Assembly (NCBI RefSeq): GCF_001442805.1
Contig: NZ_CP011131.1
Location: 5,766,001 to 5,830,000 of the forward strand
Reading direction: 5' to 3'
DNA from: Lysobacter gummosus
GTDB taxonomy: Bacteria > Pseudomonadota > Gammaproteobacteria > Xanthomonadales > Xanthomonadaceae
DNA: 64,000 bases
The position numbers were made by a program, and so were the translations under genes. Positions 26,721-34,464 of this stretch are shown piece after piece (the stretch's first letter is position 1; the number at the start of each line of letters is the position of its first letter). Under the pieces are notes generated by a model. The model did no database searches and had not been told where the DNA came from. It saw only the letters and a list, made by a program, of their open reading frames with translations.

Positions 26721-27326
26721 TCACTGATACACGAACTTCGGCATTTCCCACTCATAGCGGATCGCCAGCAGGCGGAAGGCGAAACCGCCGCCCAGGCACA
26801 GCAGCACGCTCAGATTTTCCGCCACGCCCAGGCGCAGCATCAGCAGATACGCCACGCCGGTCAGCAGCGAAATGACCGCGTACAACTCGCGCTGGAACAC
26901 CAGCGGAATCTCGTTGCACAGCACATCGCGCAACACGCCGCCGAAGGCGCCGGTGAGCATGCCGGCGATCACCACGATCACCGGCGCGTGGCCGCCCTCG
27001 CGCGCGACTGCGCAGCCGATCAGGGTGAAGGCGATCAGGCCCAGCGCGTCCAGCCACAGGAACGCGCGGCGCAGGTAATGCAGTTTCTTGGCCAGGAAGG
27101 TCGCCGCGATCGCCGCGCACACGGTGTAGGCCAGGTACTCGGGATGCTTCACCCAGCCCAGCGGATAGTGGCCGAGCACGATGTCGCGCAGCGAGCCTCC
27201 GCCGAGCGCGGTCACGCTGGCGATGATGACCACGCCGAACAGGTCCATGCGTCGGCGCCCGGCGGACAGCGCGCCGGTCATGGCTTCGGCGCTGATGGCG
27301 ATGAGGTAGATGATCTGCAGCAACAC
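26721..27326 (-). CDS. TRIC/UPF0126-family membrane protein, probable glycine transporter
   Basis: This 201-residue protein has seven helices in the two-repeat layout of the UPF0126/trimeric intracellular cation channel family: LLQIIYLIAISAEAMTGALSAGRRRMDLFGV, TALGGGSLRDIVLGHYPLGWVKHPEYL, then the second-half FTLIGCAVAREG and GMLTGAFGGVLRDVLCNEIP. Glycine-rich GGGSLRD and GGVLRD pairs are the family signature. A tandem glycine riboswitch lies immediately upstream on the same strand (27488-27700), so glycine is the likely controlled substrate. Some UPF0126 proteins have been linked to glycine transport by mutant phenotypes (published for Shewanella, from memory). I prefer the GTG at 27326, with GGAG seven bases before, over a GTG at 27365 that adds 13 residues. 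Confidence 0.9.
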   Translation of the reverse strand: MLLQIIYLIAISAEAMTGALSAGRRRMDLFGVVIIASVTALGGGSLRDIVLGHYPLGWVKHPEYLAYTVCAAIAATFLAKKLHYLRRAFLWLDALGLIAFTLIGCAVAREGGHAPVIVVIAGMLTGAFGGVLRDVLCNEIPLVFQRELYAVISLLTGVAYLLMLRLGVAENLSVLLCLGGGFAFRLLAIRYEWEMPKFVYQ

Positions 27327-27487
27327 GGCGCAACTCCGTCGGACGAACGCGGGGAAACCGCGCACGTGCGAACGAAGACAGGGTCGGGGCTGAACGCACA
27401 GGTTCGAGCGCCGTGGAGCGCGCGATCACGTAGGAACGCGATCGCGCACCGATAACCGATGTCTCCGAGGCCGTGGCCGCGGCGCCG

Positions 27488-27700
27488 CTCCCGCTGTCCT
27501 TTTACCTGAGAGTTTGCGCGGCCCGGCGGGATGCGCCGGCAGCCGCTTGCCCCTTCGGTGGGCCGCGTGGCGGCCTCTCTCCAGATCGGCGATGCGTTCG
27601 CAGTGTTCCGGCCGGACGGCCGAGCCTGAGCGATTATGGGAGCCTGCGCCTTCGGCGGGCGACGGCTTGCGGGCCGGCGCCACTCTTCTGCGAACCGGCG
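27488..27700 (-). promoter_or_regulatory. Tandem glycine riboswitch controlling the TRIC/UPF0126 gene
   Basis: Read on the minus strand, two glycine-aptamer cores occur in series. The first (about 27600-27692) shows GAAGAGTGGC, GCCGAAGG and CGCTCAGGCTC. The second (about 27488-27586) shows GGAGAGAGGCC, CCACCGAAGGGGC, AACTCTCAGGTAAAAGGACAG. The GGAGAG / CCGAAGG / CTCAGG / AAAAGGAC order is the class signature, and the tandem arrangement is typical. The distance to the GTG of the downstream gene is about 160 bases, room for an expression platform. Because it overlaps any upstream-extended form of the plus-strand sigma factor, it also argues for the later start of that gene. Glycine aptamers usually turn transport or cleavage genes on or off in response to excess glycine. 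Confidence 0.9.
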
Positions 27701-27800
27701 CATGGTAGCAGGCGCGACGCCGGCGAATCCCGTCGCCGGAGCCGGTGAACCTTTTCCGCCAGATCGCGACTACAGGATCGAACCCCGCCGGAATCGCATC

Positions 27801-28391
27801 TTGAACGCCCCTGCCGCCCACGCCGCGACGCCTGCCGACCCCCGCTACGACGAGTGGCTGGTGGTGCGTTGCCAGCTCGGCGAGCGCGACGCCTTCGAAA
27901 CCCTGATCCGGCGCTGGCACGGGCCGATCCGCGGCTACGCGCGGCGCCTGTGCGGCGAGGACGAACTCGCCGACGAGATCGCGCAGGACACCTGGCTGCG
28001 CGTGCTGCGCGGCATCGCCGGGCTGCGCGACGGCGCCCGCCTGCGCGCGTGGCTGTTCGGCATCGCCCGGCGCGCGCTGATGGACCGGTTGCGCGGCCGC
28101 TACGCCGCGCCGCCTCAAGGGGAACCGATCGATCCCGACAGCGTGCCTGCCGACGAGGCCGCGCCGGAGCATGCGCTGGACCACGCCATGGACCTGGACC
28201 GGCTGCAACGCGGCCTGGACCGCCTGCCGCTGATCGAGCGCGAAGTGCTGAGCCTGTTCTATCTGCAACAGCTGTCGCTGCAAGACATCGCGCAAGTACT
28301 GGAACTGCCGGTCGGCACGGTCAAATCGCGCTTGTTCCGCGCGCGCGGCCTGCTGCGGCGGCAATTGAATCCCACCGGAGCGGATCGATGA
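27801..28391 (+). CDS. ECF-type RNA polymerase sigma factor
   Basis: This 196-residue protein has sigma region 2 (ERDAFETLIRRWHGPIRGYARRLCGEDELADEIAQDTWLRVLRG) and region 4 (LPLIEREVLSLFYLQQLSLQDIAQVLELPVGTVKSRLFRARGLLRRQL), with a short linker between. I use the TTG at 27801, because longer forms from upstream starts cross into the riboswitch DNA; an ATG at 27702 remains possible. The next gene overlaps by four bases (ATGA) and encodes a membrane protein, so it is a candidate membrane-bound regulator (anti-sigma-like) of this factor. No obvious zinc-binding anti-sigma motif is seen in that neighbour, so its role is inference. Confidence 0.85.
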   Translation: MNAPAAHAATPADPRYDEWLVVRCQLGERDAFETLIRRWHGPIRGYARRLCGEDELADEIAQDTWLRVLRGIAGLRDGARLRAWLFGIARRALMDRLRGRYAAPPQGEPIDPDSVPADEAAPEHALDHAMDLDRLQRGLDRLPLIEREVLSLFYLQQLSLQDIAQVLELPVGTVKSRLFRARGLLRRQLNPTGADR

Positions 28392-28900
28392 ACACCCCTG
28401 TGAACTTCACCGCCGCCAGCGACGAGGCGCCCTTGCCCGAAGCGCTGCGCCTGTTGCTGGAACAGGAACTCTCGCCCGGCGCGCGCCTGGCCTACGTCGG
28501 TCTGCTGTTGCTCGCGCTCGCGGGCGGCGTCACCGTGGCCTCGCTATGGCTCACCGAACCCTCGCTGCCGATGCGCACCCAGGTCGCGTTCGCGGCGCTG
28601 CTGACGATCGAGCTGTCGTGGTGCGGCTTCGCGATCTGGGCCTTGCGTCACCGGCGCGTGCTGTACGCGCGCCATCGGCTGGTATCGGCGCGCATGGCCA
28701 CGCTGTTCTGTGCGGCCTTCAGTGCCGGCGCGTTCGTCCTCGCCGCGAGCGGCGGCGGTCTCAGTGCGTTCCTCGCCGGCGCGCTGGGCCTGATCATGTT
28801 GGCGGTGGCGTTGGCGCTGCTGGTGCGCGCGCATCGTTACTACGACGGCTTGCAGCGGCGCCGGTCGGAGTTGCAACGCGCGCTCGATGAGTGCGGCTGA
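28388..28900 (+). CDS. Small four-helix membrane protein partnered with ECF sigma factor
   Basis: This 170-residue protein has a short cytoplasmic N-terminus (residues 1-38, with PEALRLLLEQELSPGARL). Four membrane segments follow (about 39-57, 68-86, 103-121 and 124-142), then a basic C-terminal helix (RAHRYYDGLQRRRSELQRALDE). I do not recognise a family. Position and four-base overlap with the sigma gene suggest it may be a membrane anti-sigma factor or a target operon partner. The stop lies 5 bases from the end of the convergent ABC gene. Confidence 0.75.
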   Translation: MNTPVNFTAASDEAPLPEALRLLLEQELSPGARLAYVGLLLLALAGGVTVASLWLTEPSLPMRTQVAFAALLTIELSWCGFAIWALRHRRVLYARHRLVSARMATLFCAAFSAGAFVLAASGGGLSAFLAGALGLIMLAVALALLVRAHRYYDGLQRRRSELQRALDECG

Positions 28901-28905
28901 GCGTT

Positions 28906-29634
28906 TCAACCGGCCAGCGCTTCGACCATCGACTGCTCCAGCGAACGCTGCGGATCGGCGCGGATCGCATCGAGCTCGGCCGCCTGCCATTCGCGCCGCA
29001 GCCGCCCGTCCATCAACAGCACCGCGCGGGTGATGAAGCGCTCGGCCACGTCCAGCGAATGGGTCGCCAGCAGCACGGTGGTGCCGCGTTCGCGCGCGAG
29101 TTGTTGCAGGTGGCGCTTGAGCGCGTAGGCGCTGAGCGGGTCCAGGCCGTTGAGCGGCTCGTCCAGCACCAGCAGCGGCGGCTCGCCGAGCAGGCCGAGC
29201 GCGATCGCCAGTTTCTGCCGCGTGCCCAGCGAGTATTGGCCGATGCGGCGGTCGAGCATCGGCGACAGCGACAAGGTTTCGGCCAGCGCCAAGGTCGATG
29301 CGGGGATCTCGCCCAGGCCGCGCGCGCCGGCGAACAGCCGCAGGCATTCGCGCCCGCTCAGCAGCGGCGGCAGCCGCGCCGGATCGACCGCGAAACCCAG
29401 CAACTGCTTGGCCGCCAGCGGCGCGCGCACGATGTCGTGGCCGCCGATCAGCACCCGCCCGGCGCTCGGCCGCTGGATGCCGGCCAGGCAATGCAGCAAG
29501 GTGGTCTTGCCGGAACCGTTCGGGCCGATCAGCGCGGCGAACTCGCCGGCCGGCAGGCGCAGATCGATGCCGTGCAGCACCGCGTGCTCGTCGTAGCGGT
29601 GCTGCAGTTGTTCCAGTTCGAGCACGAAGGTCAT
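28906..29634 (-). CDS. ABC transporter ATP-binding protein
   Basis: This 242-residue ATPase has Walker A GPNGSGKTT (about 38-46), the Q-loop region, the signature-like YSLGTRQKLAIALGLL (LGTRQ in place of LSGGQ, as often in ABC-2 exporters), Walker B PLLVLDEPLNGLDP, and the H-loop ATHSLD. It would power export together with the membrane protein encoded immediately upstream (stop and start overlap by four bases). The reduced signature motif and 240-residue size fit the ABC-2-type small exporter class. Substrate is unknown. Confidence 0.9.
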   Translation of the reverse strand: MTFVLELEQLQHRYDEHAVLHGIDLRLPAGEFAALIGPNGSGKTTLLHCLAGIQRPSAGRVLIGGHDIVRAPLAAKQLLGFAVDPARLPPLLSGRECLRLFAGARGLGEIPASTLALAETLSLSPMLDRRIGQYSLGTRQKLAIALGLLGEPPLLVLDEPLNGLDPLSAYALKRHLQQLARERGTTVLLATHSLDVAERFITRAVLLMDGRLRREWQAAELDAIRADPQRSLEQSMVEALAG

Positions 29635-30626
29635 GGCGAGGCCGGGCGATGGGCGGGACGCAGCGCGAACAGCGCCGGCAAGCACAGCACGATGAGGATC
29701 GCCAGCAGCACTGGCGCGGCGCGCCAGCTCAGCGACAACAGCGCGCAACCCACGGTCGCGTACCCGGCCGCGCAGGCGAAGGCGAAGGCGGGATAACGCC
29801 AGGCCGCGCGCGCCAGCGCATGCGGCGCGCGCGGCGCGCTGTGCAGCAGGGTTTGCGCGGCGACGATGCTCGCCGCGCAGGCCTGCACCAGCAGGCTGAA
29901 CCAGGCCAGCGCGATCACGATCAGCAACACGCCCAGCCCGCTCGCGGCGCCGGTGGAACTGGGCAGCGCCAACAGCACCGCGCCGATCATCCAGGCGTGA
30001 CCGCCGCGGCGCCAGCGCAGCAGCGCTTCGCGCCGTTGCCAGTCGCTGATGTGCGGCAGGCGCGCGTCGTCGAGCCAGCGCAGGCCGAACAAGGGATCGC
30101 GCGCGCCTTCGCGCGCACGCCGGGCGGGATGGCGGCGATGGCGCAGCGCCGAGATCAAACCCAGCACGGCGCCGACCGCGACGCCGGCTTCGATCACCCA
30201 GCACGCGCCGCGCCATGCGCCGGCCGGCCCGCCGAACGCGGCCAGCACGATCGCGACGATCGCCATCGCCGCCACGGTGGCCACGGCGGCGAGCGCGATC
30301 AGGGTGCCGGTGGCGCGGGCCGGATCGATCGGCGCCGCCGCCCACCAGCCGTGGCGCAGATCTTCGTCGAGCGCGATCAGCCGGCCACGTGCGATCGCGT
30401 AGGCGAAAGCGATGGCGAGCAGCCCGAACGGCAACGGCAGTTGCACGATCAATCGCGGCAACGCAGCTGGCAACGCCGCCGCCTGCGCGCTCCACAACCG
30501 CAGCGCGATCGGCGCGAGGATGCACGCCGCCAGCACCAGCCCCGGCGTGCGCCAACGACGCCAGCCGCCGCCGCGCGCGGCGGCGATGCGGGCCTCATGG
30601 AGCCACGGATGAAGCAGCATCGTCAT
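29631..30626 (-). CDS. ABC-2-type exporter membrane subunit (unassigned family)
   Basis: This 331-residue protein has about eight to ten hydrophobic segments and an Arg-rich central loop (ALRHRRHPARRAREGARDPLFGLRW, about 162-186). It opens with MLLHPWLHEARIAAARGGGWRRWRTPGL, a cytoplasmic amphipathic start typical of exporter permeases. No family signature was recognised, but the ATG at 30626 and four-base overlap with the ATP-binding gene make it the likely permease of that system. Length is slightly above the usual 250-300 for ABC-2 permeases. Confidence 0.78.
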   Translation of the reverse strand: MTMLLHPWLHEARIAAARGGGWRRWRTPGLVLAACILAPIALRLWSAQAAALPAALPRLIVQLPLPFGLLAIAFAYAIARGRLIALDEDLRHGWWAAAPIDPARATGTLIALAAVATVAAMAIVAIVLAAFGGPAGAWRGACWVIEAGVAVGAVLGLISALRHRRHPARRAREGARDPLFGLRWLDDARLPHISDWQRREALLRWRRGGHAWMIGAVLLALPSSTGAASGLGVLLIVIALAWFSLLVQACAASIVAAQTLLHSAPRAPHALARAAWRYPAFAFACAAGYATVGCALLSLSWRAAPVLLAILIVLCLPALFALRPAHRPASP

Positions 30627-30808
30627 GAATGGGCGCTTGCAGGGACGGAGTCGGGCAATGACACGAACGCGGCGCGCGGCGCGGATCGGACCGCGCCGGA
30701 GACATCGTCATGATCGCGCACGCGCCGCTCCAGTGCCTTAGGTATCGGCCTTACGGAATCGTGCCGGACTCGTCGGGTCGGCAAAAGATCCACCCGCGCG
30801 CGAGTGCC

Positions 30809-31627
30809 TCAGCGTTCGCCGGCCACGCAGCGCCGCAGCAGCGCCGCGTCCAGGGCCACTTCGCCGGCCCAGGCCTCCATGCCGGCCCAGACCCGCTCGA
30901 TCGCCGTGGTGATCGCCGCTTCGTCGCTCAGATCGCCCTTGGCGACCAGTTTGAACAAGGCCGTCGCGCCGTCCGGCGCCGGCAGGTCGGCGGCTTCGTC
31001 CAACAAGCTGCCGGCGCTGACGAACACGTGCCGCTCGGCCAGGCCGATCAGGCAGGCCAGTTGCTCGGCGAACTCGCCGGCCAGCAGCGCCAGCGGCTTG
31101 CGCGCGAAGCGGTTGCGCAACTTGCCGACCAGTTCGTACAACTCGCCGACCACGGCCTCGGCCATGGCGCGATCGACCGCCTCGTCGTCGGGATGCGCGG
31201 CCAGCGAGCGCAGCGTTTCGATCAAGGTGCCGTGATCCGGTGCGATCCACAGCGCGCGCGCATGCACGAACTGGCCGTGCGTCAGCGCCCAGCGCTCATC
31301 GACTTCGCGCGCGAACGCTTCCACCGTGGTGCGCGACATCAGATTGACCTCGGCCTTGCCGCGGCCATGCACCCATTCCAGCGATTCGTCGAAATCCGCG
31401 CCGAAGGCGCCGTCGTCGAGCACCGCCCACAGTTCCACGTCCGAGTACGGGCCGTCGGCCTGGCGCGCGGTCGAGCCGTACAACGCGACCGCGAGCAAGC
31501 GCTCGCCGTGACGGCGACGCAGTTGTTCGACGATATCGTCCACGAGTTCGCGGCGTTGCTCGCCGGTGACCGATTGGGGGCCGGCGAACAGGGTGTCGAG
31601 TTCGCCTTGCGGCAATGCGTATTCCAT
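30809..31627 (-). CDS. Nucleotidyltransferase resembling aminoglycoside ANT(4') (kanamycin nucleotidyltransferase type)
   Basis: This 272-residue protein strongly resembles staphylococcal-type ANT(4')/KNT. The nucleotidyltransferase core reads ALYGSTARQADGPYSDVEL (about 48-66, Gly51-Ser52, metal ligands Asp63 and Glu65). A later metal-region VEVN-like KAEVNLM follows at 91-97, then RWALTHGQF (112-120), matching the WPLTHGQF of KNT. The C-terminal domain has GELYELVGKLRN (161-172), equivalent to the segment holding KNT's catalytic Glu145. Other conserved blocks are SAGSLLDEA and GDLSD. Activity would transfer AMP to the 4'-OH of kanamycin, neomycin, tobramycin or amikacin. It lies alone on the minus strand, with no mobile element beside it. 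Whether it confers resistance, or acts on another substrate, is untested. Confidence 0.82.
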   Translation of the reverse strand: MEYALPQGELDTLFAGPQSVTGEQRRELVDDIVEQLRRRHGERLLAVALYGSTARQADGPYSDVELWAVLDDGAFGADFDESLEWVHGRGKAEVNLMSRTTVEAFAREVDERWALTHGQFVHARALWIAPDHGTLIETLRSLAAHPDDEAVDRAMAEAVVGELYELVGKLRNRFARKPLALLAGEFAEQLACLIGLAERHVFVSAGSLLDEAADLPAPDGATALFKLVAKGDLSDEAAITTAIERVWAGMEAWAGEVALDAALLRRCVAGER

Positions 31628-31763
31628 CGGCGCTAGTTAACACGCGGCGCGCGAATGCGGCAATTGCGCGACGCGGGCATTGCGACGCGCGGCGGAGAAT
31701 TCGCATCGCTCCGTGCGCCGCATGCGCGCGAACGCGCGATTCAGCTTGGGATCGAACGCGGGA

Positions 31764-32117
31764 TCACTGCGGCGGCGAGGCGAGTTCGCGCGCGTCCAGC
31801 CAGCCGTCGTGATTGCGATCTTGTTTGCGAAAACGCTCGGCCAGGGTCTGCCGGTGCTGCTCGCGGGTCAGCGTCGCGCGCGCGCCGCGGCCGCTGGCGG
31901 GCTGCTCCTGCGCGTCGAGGACGCCGTCGCGATTGGCGTCCATCGCATCGAAGGCGTAGCTGAGCCAGTCCTGGTACTCGCTCAGCGAAATCCTGCCGTC
32001 GCCGTCGCCGTCGATGCGCGCGAGGTAGTCGCCGGTCGAGGTCACCGCCTGCGCGGCGCACAGCACGGGGCAGGACAGCGACAGGTACAGCACGAACGCA
32101 AGCGGGCGATAGCGCAT
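31764..32117 (-). CDS. Secreted EF-hand protein
   Basis: This 117-residue protein has a signal peptide (MRYRPLAFVLYLSLSCPVLCAAQA, residues 1-24) and at least three calcium-binding loops: DGDGDGRISLSEY, DANRDGVLDAQE and DRNHDGWLDARE. Asp/Asn/Gly are at positions 1, 3, 5, 6 and Glu at 12, as in EF-hands. It is likely a periplasmic or secreted calcium-binding protein. The upstream 65 codons in frame are Arg/Ala-rich and are excluded; the ATG at 32117 starts the signal peptide. Confidence 0.85.
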   Translation of the reverse strand: MRYRPLAFVLYLSLSCPVLCAAQAVTSTGDYLARIDGDGDGRISLSEYQDWLSYAFDAMDANRDGVLDAQEQPASGRGARATLTREQHRQTLAERFRKQDRNHDGWLDARELASPPQ

Positions 32118-32269
32118 GTTCAAGGCGGCGGCGGACGATGCGCTCAGCCTGACGCGGCGGCGCCGCGCGGACAAGAGGCGGGCCCTGATGCTCGGCGGCG
32201 ACGACCTCGATCGGCGCCAGGACTTCGCCCGAGACGCTGCGCGGCGGTCAGGCCGCGCAGCGCCGACGA

Positions 32270-32443
32270 TCATCTGTCGTCCTGACAGCAGGCGAAGCGG
32301 GTGCCTGCGAACTGGCAACCGGCCTTGGGCGCGCAGCCCTCGGCATACCGGTTATCGGCCTGGGCGGCGCTGAAGCCCAGCGACGCGGCGAACAACGCCG
32401 CGAACGCCAGCGCGTGCAAACGCTTGCCGCGCAAAGCCTTCAT
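32270..32443 (-). CDS. Secreted Cys-rich micropeptide B (57 aa)
   Basis: This 57-residue peptide is too short for many gene finders. Residues 1-28 form a signal peptide (MKALRGKRLH..., hydrophobic ALAFAALFAASLGFSAAQA). The mature part of about 28 residues (DNRYAEGCAPKAGCQFAGTR followed by FACCQDDR) holds four cysteines in a C-x5-C-x8-C-C pattern. The gene just upstream (32454-32624) encodes a paralog with the identical cysteine spacing and the same A-Q-A-D cleavage site. The ribosome site AAGGA lies 9-13 bases before the ATG, and the upstream TAA is within it. Function unknown. Disulfide-rich secreted peptide is the only safe statement. Confidence 0.8.
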   Translation of the reverse strand: MKALRGKRLHALAFAALFAASLGFSAAQADNRYAEGCAPKAGCQFAGTRFACCQDDR

Positions 32444-32453
32444 GCGGACGTCC

Positions 32454-32624
32454 TTACTCGGGCAGGCAACAACCGATCCGCTGGCCGCCGTAGTCGCAGC
32501 CGACCTTGGCCGGGCAACCTTCCCTGTAGGGGCTGTCGGCCTGAGCGGCGCCGAAGCCGAGGCCCGCGGCGAACAGCGCCAGAAACAGCAGATGCTTGAT
32601 GCGACGATTCGATTGCGACTTCAT
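32454..32624 (-). CDS. Secreted Cys-rich micropeptide A (56 aa)
   Basis: This 56-residue protein has a signal peptide (basic MKSQSNRRIKH, hydrophobic LLFLALFAAGLGFGAAQA) and a mature peptide of about 27 residues (DSPYREGCPAKVGCDYGGQR then IGCCLPE). Cysteine spacing is C-x5-C-x8-C-C, exactly as in its neighbour at 32270-32443. A strong ribosome site, CAAGGAGAG, lies before the ATG at 32624; upstream in-frame codons lack a signal sequence. It is the first gene of a two-gene operon, 10 bases before the second. The pattern Y-x-E-G-C-x-x-K-x-G-C-x(8)-C-C is conserved between the two; the rest has diverged, so the pair is not a recent duplication. Confidence 0.82.
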   Translation of the reverse strand: MKSQSNRRIKHLLFLALFAAGLGFGAAQADSPYREGCPAKVGCDYGGQRIGCCLPE

Positions 32625-32856
32625 CGGTTCTCTCCTTGAATGTGGCGATGCCTGGACCGGCGCGCGGCCGGCCGTATTCCTTGCGCGCAGGCGGCATTGG
32701 ACGCCGGCTGCGGCCGGGCGCTCGCCCGGCGCTTCCACTGTGCGCCCCGGCGCGGTCAGGTTCCGGAATGCGGGTCAGAGTTTCGCGGTGCCACGCAGGT
32801 CCGCGGCGGATGGCCCGGGCCGGCGGCGCGGATCGGCTCGCCGCCCGCGCGCGATG

Positions 32857-32890
32857 TAAAAAAAACCCGCGCATCGCTGCGCGGGTCTTG
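32857..32890 (-). terminator. Terminator of the desaturase gene
   Basis: ACCCGCGCA (32865-32873) pairs with TGCGCGGGT (32878-32886). On the minus strand the stem is followed by eight T residues. It lies about 25 bases beyond the desaturase stop at 32912, between it and the micropeptide operon. Confidence 0.9.
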
Positions 32891-32911
32891 ACCGTTGTGC
32901 GGCGACGCGGC

Positions 32912-34117
32912 TCAGTGGCGCGCGGGCGCCAGGGCGTAGCCCTTCAAGCGCTCGGAGAAAGCTTGCAAAGCGTGGATGCCGCTGGCTTCGGCTTCCACGC
33001 ACCAGGCGTGCAGGCGCTGCAGCGTGGCCTGGGCGTCGTGCGAGCGATCGTCCAGCACCTGCGCCAGGCGCTGGCGGAAATCGGCCAGGGTCGCCATCTT
33101 CGGGCGCTCGTCGATCCAGTTCTGCAGATGCGTGCGGGCGCCGTCGTCAAGCCAGCGGCCGCCGTCGGCCAGGCCCTTGCGCAGGCGACGCGGCAGCGAG
33201 CGCATGCGGTCGCCGGCGTTGCCGGCTTCCTCGCGCAGCGCCGGCAGGGTGACGTTGCGGTAGTAATCGGTCATGGCCTGGAAGCGGATCGCCAGCAGCG
33301 CCTTCAAGGTTTCGCTGTCGGGCATGGCGATGTTCGGGCGCACGTCCAGCGACGGCGCCACGCGCAGCACCTTGGCCAGGCGCAGCGCGCTCAGGCCGCG
33401 GATCACGGTCCAGCCGATATCGAACTCCCACTTGCGCAGGGCGAACTTGGCCGAGCTCGGGAAGGCGTGGTGGTTGTTGTGCAGTTCTTCGCCGCCGATC
33501 CAGAAACCCCACGGGGTCAGGTTGGTCGCGGTGTCGGTGGTTTCGAAATTGCGATAGCCCCACCAGTGGCCCAGGCCGTTGACCACGCCGGCGGCCCAGA
33601 ACGGAATCCACACCATCTGCAGCGCCCAGATCGCCACGCCGGCGGCGCCGAACAAGGCGAAGCTGAGCACCAGCAACAGCACCGGGCCCATGGTCGCGTG
33701 CGGGGTGTAGAGCTTGCGTTCGATCCAGTCGTCCGGGCAGCCCTTGCCGTACTTCTCGATGTCCTCGCGCTCGGCGCGCGCTTCGCGGTACAGCTCAACG
33801 CCGCGCCACATCACCGTGTCGATGCCCTTGAACTGCGGGCTGTGCGGGTCTTCCTCGGTCTCGCACTTGGCGTGGTGCTTGCGATGGATCGCCGCCCACT
33901 CCTTGGTGATCATCGAGGTCGTCAGCCACGTCCAGAAGCGGAACACGTGCGCGAGCGCGGGATGGAAATCGACCGAACGGTGCGCCATCGAGCGGTGCAG
34001 GTACAAGGTCACCGACATGATGGTGAGCTGGGTCACCACCAGGAAATACACGGCGAGTTCCCAAAAGCTGGCCTGGATCAGGCCGCCGGCAAGGAAATCG
34101 ATCAGGGACGCGGGCAT
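32912..34117 (-). CDS. Membrane fatty acid desaturase (acyl-CoA delta-9 type)
   Basis: This 401-residue di-iron membrane enzyme introduces a cis double bond into fatty acyl chains. The histidine boxes are HRSMAH (about 41-46), HRKHH (78-82) and HNNHH (about 214-218), and the hydrophobic segments surrounding them fit the delta-9 acyl-CoA/acyl-lipid desaturase fold. The C-terminal 150 residues are a soluble helical extension (from about 250), longer than in many bacterial desaturases and typical of the Xanthomonadaceae form. The ATG at 34117 follows CTCCCGGAGTCTGC. The region upstream is AT-richer (AAAAGACAGTTGTATATTGG near 34180-34200), likely promoter and operator DNA for membrane-fluidity control (inference). 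Confidence 0.93.
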   Translation of the reverse strand: MPASLIDFLAGGLIQASFWELAVYFLVVTQLTIMSVTLYLHRSMAHRSVDFHPALAHVFRFWTWLTTSMITKEWAAIHRKHHAKCETEEDPHSPQFKGIDTVMWRGVELYREARAEREDIEKYGKGCPDDWIERKLYTPHATMGPVLLLVLSFALFGAAGVAIWALQMVWIPFWAAGVVNGLGHWWGYRNFETTDTATNLTPWGFWIGGEELHNNHHAFPSSAKFALRKWEFDIGWTVIRGLSALRLAKVLRVAPSLDVRPNIAMPDSETLKALLAIRFQAMTDYYRNVTLPALREEAGNAGDRMRSLPRRLRKGLADGGRWLDDGARTHLQNWIDERPKMATLADFRQRLAQVLDDRSHDAQATLQRLHAWCVEAEASGIHALQAFSERLKGYALAPARH

Positions 34118-34464
34118 TGCAGACTCCGGGAGGGACGGTGGCTGTGGCGGCAGCCGGACGGTACGGCCTTAGGCCAATTAAAAGACAGTTGTATATTGGA
34201 TGATGCCACGTAGTGATGACCGTTCGCGCGGGTACGGCCTCGGGTGTTGTGATGGGGTTGTAAATTCCAACGGGCAAGGCGCGGAGAATCGGGCGCGGCG
34301 GTGGGGTTCAGGGGGATGAACCGCAGGCGCCACAGGGCCGGGAAGTCTGTTGCGGGAGGGGCTTCAGCCCCGATGCTTTCCGCTCCGGGGCTGAAGCCCC
34401 TCCCACAACAGCGTTTGCAGGGCCTTGAGGGTCCGCAACAGGCCAGCTCCACCCAGGCCGTGGC
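34118..34464. other. Desaturase upstream region, including REP element
   Basis: This 347-base stretch contains the AT-rich patch at 34178-34206, probably the desaturase promoter region on the minus strand, and the inverted REP element at 34347-34411. No gene-like frame was found. Confidence 0.5.
34347..34411. repeat. Near-perfect REP-type inverted repeat (26-bp arms)
   Basis: Arms of about 26 bases (34347-34372 and 34386-34411) are inverted copies with one mismatch, separated by 13 bases. Cores are GGGGCTTCAGCCCCG and CGGGGCTGAAGCCCC, flanked by TGTTG(C/T)GGGA. Other single arms are at 31-60 and about 3011-3130, with a shortened copy (GTCGGGGCTGAA) near 27384. It sits between the convergent-in-space but same-strand CHAD and desaturase genes. 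Confidence 0.9.

Noticed and set aside
34150-34250. Promoter of the desaturase with TATACA-like -10
   Set aside because: The minus strand has AATATACAAC in an AT-rich patch, but no acceptable -35 at 16-18 bases, so not listed as a promoter.
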